A stretch of 64,000 bases of DNA from Nevskiaceae bacterium (GTDB lineage: Bacteria; Pseudomonadota; Gammaproteobacteria; Steroidobacterales; Steroidobacteraceae), in the NCBI GenBank assembly GCA_018883185.1, contig VEQP01000003.1, positions 61,457-125,456 of the forward strand, in the 5' to 3' direction. The notes beneath the pieces are model-generated. The model was given only the letters and a program-made list of their open reading frames with translations, had not been told where the DNA came from and did not search any database. Position numbers and translations under genes: made by a program. Shown here in pieces: positions 60,423 through 64,000 of the stretch (position 1 is the stretch's first letter; each line of letters begins with the position of its first letter).

Positions 60423-61897
60423 GACGCCACCCTGTCCAAGTGAGTAATGGACGTCGCTTGATCGGCGTCAGGCAACGTTCCGGGCACATGCATCGGATGA
60501 AATTTACCGGGCGGTCGTGGTTCCAATGCATCGCCAATCGCCGCAGCAAGATTTGCAAAGCCGCTTACAGAGAGTGAGTAAAGCGAGTTCAGTTCTGCTG
60601 CGGATACGGTCGGTTTTATGATCTGTGCGATACGACCAATCCAAGGCTTCAGCAGCTTTGTCTCAGGCCAGGGCATATAGATGCGGTGAGCGCATCGATC
60701 GAGGACGCCCGTATCGATACCCGTGAGCCGATTAGCGATCAGAATGAAGACCACCTGAGATCGATTCATCAGAGACTTCAGATCCTGCTGAGCGCCCGGG
60801 CTGAGCTTCTCGACATCGACCAATGTCACGTAGCGCAGGCCGCTGGCATTGCCGATTACGGCGTGATTGAGCATCGTTGATACATCGCTAACATCTGCCA
60901 GACCCAACACCCCTTCGCGACAGATCACCGTGTCGGATTCAAACAGGGGATCGTCATTCTGATAGACGATCCCTTCGATGGTTGGCGGTAACAGCTTGGC
61001 GAGCGTCTTTCGACCGGTACCGGGGTCGCCATAGATCAAGATTCCAAAGCATCGATCAGAAGGCGGTTGAGTGATACCGCTCGCAATGCGATACGCGACA
61101 TCGTGTGACTCGCGATCGCCGAAGATCAGTTCATCGAGATAACGGGGCTTGAGTCGCTGAATTGGCGTCTGCGCAGAATTCTCTATGACCGGATTGCATC
61201 GTCGTCGGCTGTCGCAATAGACCCGCACCGTTTGCTCAGGGGACAGTGTTCGCCCGATCGCTTGCAGAGTACGTTCCGACACTTGTCGCCATGAGCCCTG
61301 ACAGGCGAGGGCAATTCGCTGCGACTCGGTAGCCGAGAGAGCGACGTTGAATTGCTTGGCAATATCGATTGCGAGTCGAGCGAGAGCGTCCTCGGAGGGC
61401 GAGTCCAACAGGATGTCGATTCCCGTAGCCAGCAGACGGTAGTCGATACGGGAGCGATAGTTCGTCGTCAGGATCCAAACGATGTTGGATCGATAGGTCA
61501 GCTGATACAGCGCTTCTTGAGCGGATTTCGAGAGATTATCGATCTCATCACAAATAATATAGAACCGACTGGTATTGCTCGATGGGAGGAAGGTCGTCAG
61601 TTCCTCTATGCGCGCGAGGATGGAACGACCACCCACACCGGAGCGGCAATCGACGTACGAGTACGGCACTGGATCCGTCGACGACGGTGATCCATAAGCT
61701 CGCTCAAGAGCGTCTGGCAGTAATCGTGCAAGGCAAGTTTTGCCACTGCCGTAGGGCCCCGAAAGCACAATGACTGCGGAGCGTTCCGAGGGAAGGGGAT
61801 ACGTGCCTGCGACCAGTCGCTGCAGCGTCGATCGTGACTGCGGCGACGAGACGATGATGTCGTGGACGGATCGGGGCGTGAAATCAGAGGTTGTCAT
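60419..61897 (-). CDS. tandem AAA-type ATPase (clamp-loader-like)
   Basis: The 492-residue protein has two AAA-like modules. Module 1 (about 15-230) has Walker A GPYGSGKT (47-54), Walker B IICDEID (114-120) and sensor-like Asn in TTN (144-146). Module 2 (about 250-460) has GDPGTGRKT (290-298), where an Arg intrudes before the Lys of Walker A, and a weak Walker B (LVDVEK). Thus one module looks active and the other degenerate, as in some clamp-loader and RFC-type subunits. It may remodel nucleoprotein complexes of the element. It precedes the 220-residue partner. Confidence 0.75.
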   Translation of the reverse strand: MTTSDFTPRSVHDIIVSSPQSRSTLQRLVAGTYPLPSERSAVIVLSGPYGSGKTCLARLLPDALERAYGSPSSTDPVPYSYVDCRSGVGGRSILARIEELTTFLPSSNTSRFYIICDEIDNLSKSAQEALYQLTYRSNIVWILTTNYRSRIDYRLLATGIDILLDSPSEDALARLAIDIAKQFNVALSATESQRIALACQGSWRQVSERTLQAIGRTLSPEQTVRVYCDSRRRCNPVIENSAQTPIQRLKPRYLDELIFGDRESHDVAYRIASGITQPPSDRCFGILIYGDPGTGRKTLAKLLPPTIEGIVYQNDDPLFESDTVICREGVLGLADVSDVSTMLNHAVIGNASGLRYVTLVDVEKLSPGAQQDLKSLMNRSQVVFILIANRLTGIDTGVLDRCAHRIYMPWPETKLLKPWIGRIAQIIKPTVSAAELNSLYSLSVSGFANLAAAIGDALEPRPPGKFHPMHVPGTLPDADQATSITHLDRVAS

Positions 61898-61943
61898 GGA
61901 AAGTACTCCGGCGAGAGAAGGGGGAAGAGGGGGCGGGGATAGA

Positions 61944-61974
61944 GGAGCGGCAATGGACGTCTCACCGCCGCTCC
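61944..61974. terminator. hairpin after the 282-residue gene
   Basis: GGAGCGGC (61944-61951) and GCCGCTCC (61967-61974) form a perfect 8-base stem with a 15-base loop between the leftward 61991 gene and the ATPase start. No T-run follows, so it may be a weak terminator or a leader structure instead. Confidence 0.35.
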
Positions 61975-61990
61975 CCGATCCGATCAGCGC

Positions 61991-62839
61991 TTACGCTGCA
62001 CGCAGACCCGGGCGATACTTGAGCTCGTACTTGAACTCCTTGATCGCTTCCTGGTTCTTGCGCTGAAAGGCTTCGATCGCCTTCTTCACGCAATTGGGAT
62101 CCTCGATGGCTGCATGCACCATCAACGTTCCATCTCGCTGCTTAGTAGCTACCAGCACTACCTCCTTGCCATTACTCTCGATCGTTAACTGCTCCGAGAG
62201 GGCGTCACTCTGCAGGGCGTAGAGGCTCCCCTTGTCGAGGAGGTACTCGAGCGTGAGGTTTGCCATCTCCGACGAGCTCGTACCACCCGTGCCGCCTGCA
62301 CTGAGACGCACTTCCTGAACACCTCCTTGCTGCTCGATCCATGCGGGTAGTGCGATCGCGGTGATCCCAGCCTGACTCGCCGCTTTCAGCACCGTACGAT
62401 AGGTGCTGACTCGAGAGCGATGCAGTTCTCCGAACACGGCTGAAATCGCCTTCGAGAGAATCGGCTCGTCCTTTTTGCTCGAGAGCTCTCGGGCAGAGAG
62501 AAAGGCATCGAGCGCCCGATCGCGAGCCTGCTCGGGATCGAGCGACTCATCGAGCTGCGCAAGCGCCAAGCAGTCCGCGAGGAGCAAGTGCACGGCGTGA
62601 TGCGCGCGCCGAAAAATGCCACCTTCCACTTCTTTCCGTCGCGCCTCAAGATCCCCCAAGTGCGCCAAGACCTCGTCCCGAGTAATCGAGCGCTGCTCGC
62701 GCACGATGGACTCGGCCCAGGTCTCAATGGGGGTACCTTCTTCAACGACTTCGCGGGTCGTTACCGTCATGGAACTCGAATCAACAGAGATCGCGGGCAT
62801 CTCTGCCGTTTCAGTTTTACCTTTTGTCTTCGTCGTCAT
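61991..62839 (-). CDS. hypothetical protein (282 residues) with palindromic upstream sites
   Basis: The ATG at 62839 follows AGGAGAGTTGTG, a good ribosome-binding site (the GTG one codon earlier overlaps the site). The protein is hydrophilic with a helical region (about 60-150, FRRAHHAVHLLLADCLALAQ) and a C-terminal strand/helix region (VVLVATKQRDGTLMVHAAIE). A Gly/Thr/Ser loop (SAGGTGGTSSSEM) sits near 185. There is no signal or membrane helix and I recognise no family. The two palindromes just upstream suggest tight regulation. It is next to the AAA gene in the same direction. Confidence 0.65.
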   Translation of the reverse strand: MTTKTKGKTETAEMPAISVDSSSMTVTTREVVEEGTPIETWAESIVREQRSITRDEVLAHLGDLEARRKEVEGGIFRRAHHAVHLLLADCLALAQLDESLDPEQARDRALDAFLSARELSSKKDEPILSKAISAVFGELHRSRVSTYRTVLKAASQAGITAIALPAWIEQQGGVQEVRLSAGGTGGTSSSEMANLTLEYLLDKGSLYALQSDALSEQLTIESNGKEVVLVATKQRDGTLMVHAAIEDPNCVKKAIEAFQRKNQEAIKEFKYELKYRPGLRAA

Positions 62840-62855
62840 CACAACTCTCCTTGAT

Positions 62856-62871
62856 CGACAGCGTGCTGTCG
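62856..62871. promoter_or_regulatory. palindromic operator candidate next to the ribosome-binding site
   Basis: CGACAGC-GT-GCTGTCG is a 16-base palindrome ending 17 bases before the ATG of the leftward gene. Its position overlapping the likely 5' untranslated region suits a repressor site. Confidence 0.5.
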
Positions 62872-62883
62872 AAGTTCACGATG

Positions 62884-62906
62884 GCGATACGAGACATTCG
62901 TATCGC
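62884..62906. promoter_or_regulatory. 9-bp inverted repeat operator candidate
   Basis: GCGATACGA and TCGTATCGC are perfect 9-base arms with a 5-base spacer, about 45 bases before the start of the leftward 61991-62839 gene. The arm length and near-two-helical-turn span fit a dimeric regulator. Confidence 0.6.
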
Positions 62907-63003
62907 ACCGATTGCGAAGTCACTAGCAATCTGGTGAAGAGAGCGTCTCAAGAGATGAGGGTGAGATGGCGAAATCGCCAAAACACGTTATTGACGCAGA
63001 ATG

Positions 63004-63029
63004 AAAAACGCCCCGCATCGCGGGGCGTT
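63004..63029 (-). terminator. rho-independent terminator of the sigma-like gene
   Basis: ACGCCCCGC-ATC-GCGGGGCGT forms a very stable hairpin. On the minus strand it is followed by TTTTT, and it lies 28 bases after the stop of the leftward sigma-like gene. Confidence 0.85.
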
Positions 63030-63056
63030 GATTGGATCTCACTGCAGCGGCGAGAC

Positions 63057-63689
63057 TTAACGATATCGACCGCTACGTTGTCGTGAATTGATGAACATGC
63101 CGACAGCTTCACGATACCGATCGGGGCATACTCTGTGGAGGCGCTTCAGTGCGCGGCTATAGGTCGTACCAATCGATGCTACTGATCGAATCTGAACTTC
63201 TGGGCATTCGTTAAGCATCGTCATGATCTTCTTCGGTCGGACACCGTCTTTGACGATCTTCTTCAGAATCCAATAATGCTGCGCGGGAAGCTCCTCGACG
63301 CTTTCCTCGATCGCATTGACGATACTCGGATCCTTCCGCACTTTCTGTCGCCGAGCCAGTCGCTCGCGGCGAAGCGCTTCTCGGAGAAAATAGTCTACGT
63401 GCTGAGTCAGCGAACGGGCCTTGGGATTCCACTTGTGTAGTACCACAAACTGATTTTGCTGAATTAATGAACGGCCATACTGTAAAGCCACTTCGTGGCT
63501 CTCCCACATAGGATCCGAGGCAAAGCTCTCGATGTAGGGCGTAAGGCGCACCCACAACTTCTGGATCGCCGAGTCATCCCCGCGGCGAGCCCCCTCGACA
63601 ATCCGCTGATCCGCATGAACGGGGTGGCGTGGGTGGCTGAAGATGTCAACGACGTTAGATGGCAGGGTGGCGGCAGAGAAGTTAGTCAT
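63057..63689 (-). CDS. sigma-70-like region 2/region 4 protein
   Basis: The start at 63689 has GAGGAA 7 bases before it (an upstream frame to 63746 lacks this). In the 210-residue protein, EGARRGDDSAIQKLW and HKWNPKARSLTQHVDYFLREA look like sigma-70 region 2 of ECF-type factors, and ELPAQHYWILKKIVKDGVRP followed by TTYSRALKRLHRV resembles region 4. The homology is weak but the order is right. It may direct transcription of element genes or act as a positive regulator. Confidence 0.55.
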   Translation of the reverse strand: MTNFSAATLPSNVVDIFSHPRHPVHADQRIVEGARRGDDSAIQKLWVRLTPYIESFASDPMWESHEVALQYGRSLIQQNQFVVLHKWNPKARSLTQHVDYFLREALRRERLARRQKVRKDPSIVNAIEESVEELPAQHYWILKKIVKDGVRPKKIMTMLNECPEVQIRSVASIGTTYSRALKRLHRVCPDRYREAVGMFINSRQRSGRYR

Positions 63690-64000
63690 CGCAAGTTCCT
63701 CGTGTTCAGTTCCTTGCTCCGAATCGGAGTAGAACCATTGAAGCACTGAGTGCTGGAGACACCCCGATTTATTAAAAACGGAAACTCACGAAAATTTTAA
63801 TTTCGGCAGGAGACGCGGCCCGTTTACTCGGTAAAATGATCGAAAAATATCGGGAATTCACGGATCGACCCGTCGAAACGCCCAGCTAGAAACTCGATTG
63901 CCCCAGAGGGGTGCTAGGCGGGGGGGGGTTACTACGGCACCCGGTTCTCTTTTCGGGCGTCCCGCTACGGAATGACTTTACCGGCTTGTGTCCCATCTGG
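63690..64000. other. right edge without a clear gene
   Basis: This region holds the promoter side of the sigma-like gene, AT-rich stretches (ACGAAAATTTTAATTTCGGC, GATCGAAAAATATC), then GC-rich sequence with a run of nine G at 63920-63928. I see no supported coding frame. A gene could start here and run past the window edge. Confidence 0.5.

Noticed and set aside
1..64000. CRISPR arrays, rRNA genes and insertion sequences
   Set aside because: No regularly spaced repeats, rRNA signatures or transposase genes were seen in the window.

Overview
The window is high-GC DNA with tightly packed genes, many 4-base ATGA/GTGA overlaps, Tat and lipoprotein signals, HrpB, PhoX, YgiQ and DUF423 proteins, and a tRNA-Ile(CAU). 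This points to a gammaproteobacterium, perhaps near Steroidobacterales, Nevskiales or Xanthomonadales. That placement is inference, because no rRNA or other phylogenetic marker is present.

Region 1 (1-3747): a partial metallo-beta-lactamase-fold hydrolase and a two-domain alpha/beta hydrolase form a leftward pair. An MFS transporter diverges from them.

Region 2 (3854-16554): a rightward cluster of eleven genes, most of them overlapping or separated by a few bases. It encodes three leading lipoproteins, a transmembrane Ser/Thr kinase with a DFA motif, a PEGA/FGE-like membrane protein, a small membrane protein, a MotA/TolQ/ExbB-type channel protein, an FHA protein, two paralogous VWA proteins, and a closing lipoprotein. 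The N-terminal helices of the VWA proteins resemble ExbD/TolR. I read this as one envelope machine: a kinase/FHA switch controlling an ion-driven channel whose ExbD-like partners carry VWA domains. It is my best candidate for an undescribed system.

Region 3 (16493-26840, leftward): a TPR/TonB-C protein, a cyclopropane-synthase-like methyltransferase, DUF2062, a DUF1475-like protein, a double VanZ protein, a small zinc-ribbon protein, and an 1849-residue head-to-tail duplicated UvrA.

Region 4 (26966-42951): ordinary metabolic and housekeeping genes. They are an FAD monooxygenase, an M24 peptidase-like protein, YgiQ, an APH-fold phosphotransferase, an M19 dipeptidase, DUF423, an alpha/beta hydrolase, HrpB, an SDR, XdhC, an MDR dehydrogenase and PhoX.

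Region 5 (43067-53728): a signalling block. It has two paralogous hybrid histidine kinases with degenerate N-terminal receivers, then a leftward H-NOX / histidine kinase / receiver operon. A receiver-class III cyclase diverges from that operon and carries adenylate-type residues. DUF1330 and a glutathione S-transferase close the block.

Region 6 (53835-64000): a horizontally acquired element. It starts at a degenerate tRNA-Ile(CAU) remnant, followed by a second tRNA-Ile(CAU) interrupted by a 198-nt group I intron very like the Azoarcus tRNA-Ile intron. A tyrosine recombinase follows. The cargo includes a Cys-repeat secreted protein, tiny genes, an HNH-HIT fusion, a catalytic-domain-only recombinase next to inverted repeats, a tandem AAA ATPase with an overlapping partner, an unknown protein with palindromic operators, and a sigma-like protein with a clear terminator. 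Base composition is visibly lower in GC and the intergenic gaps are longer than in the rest of the window. The right end of the element was not found and probably lies beyond position 64000.
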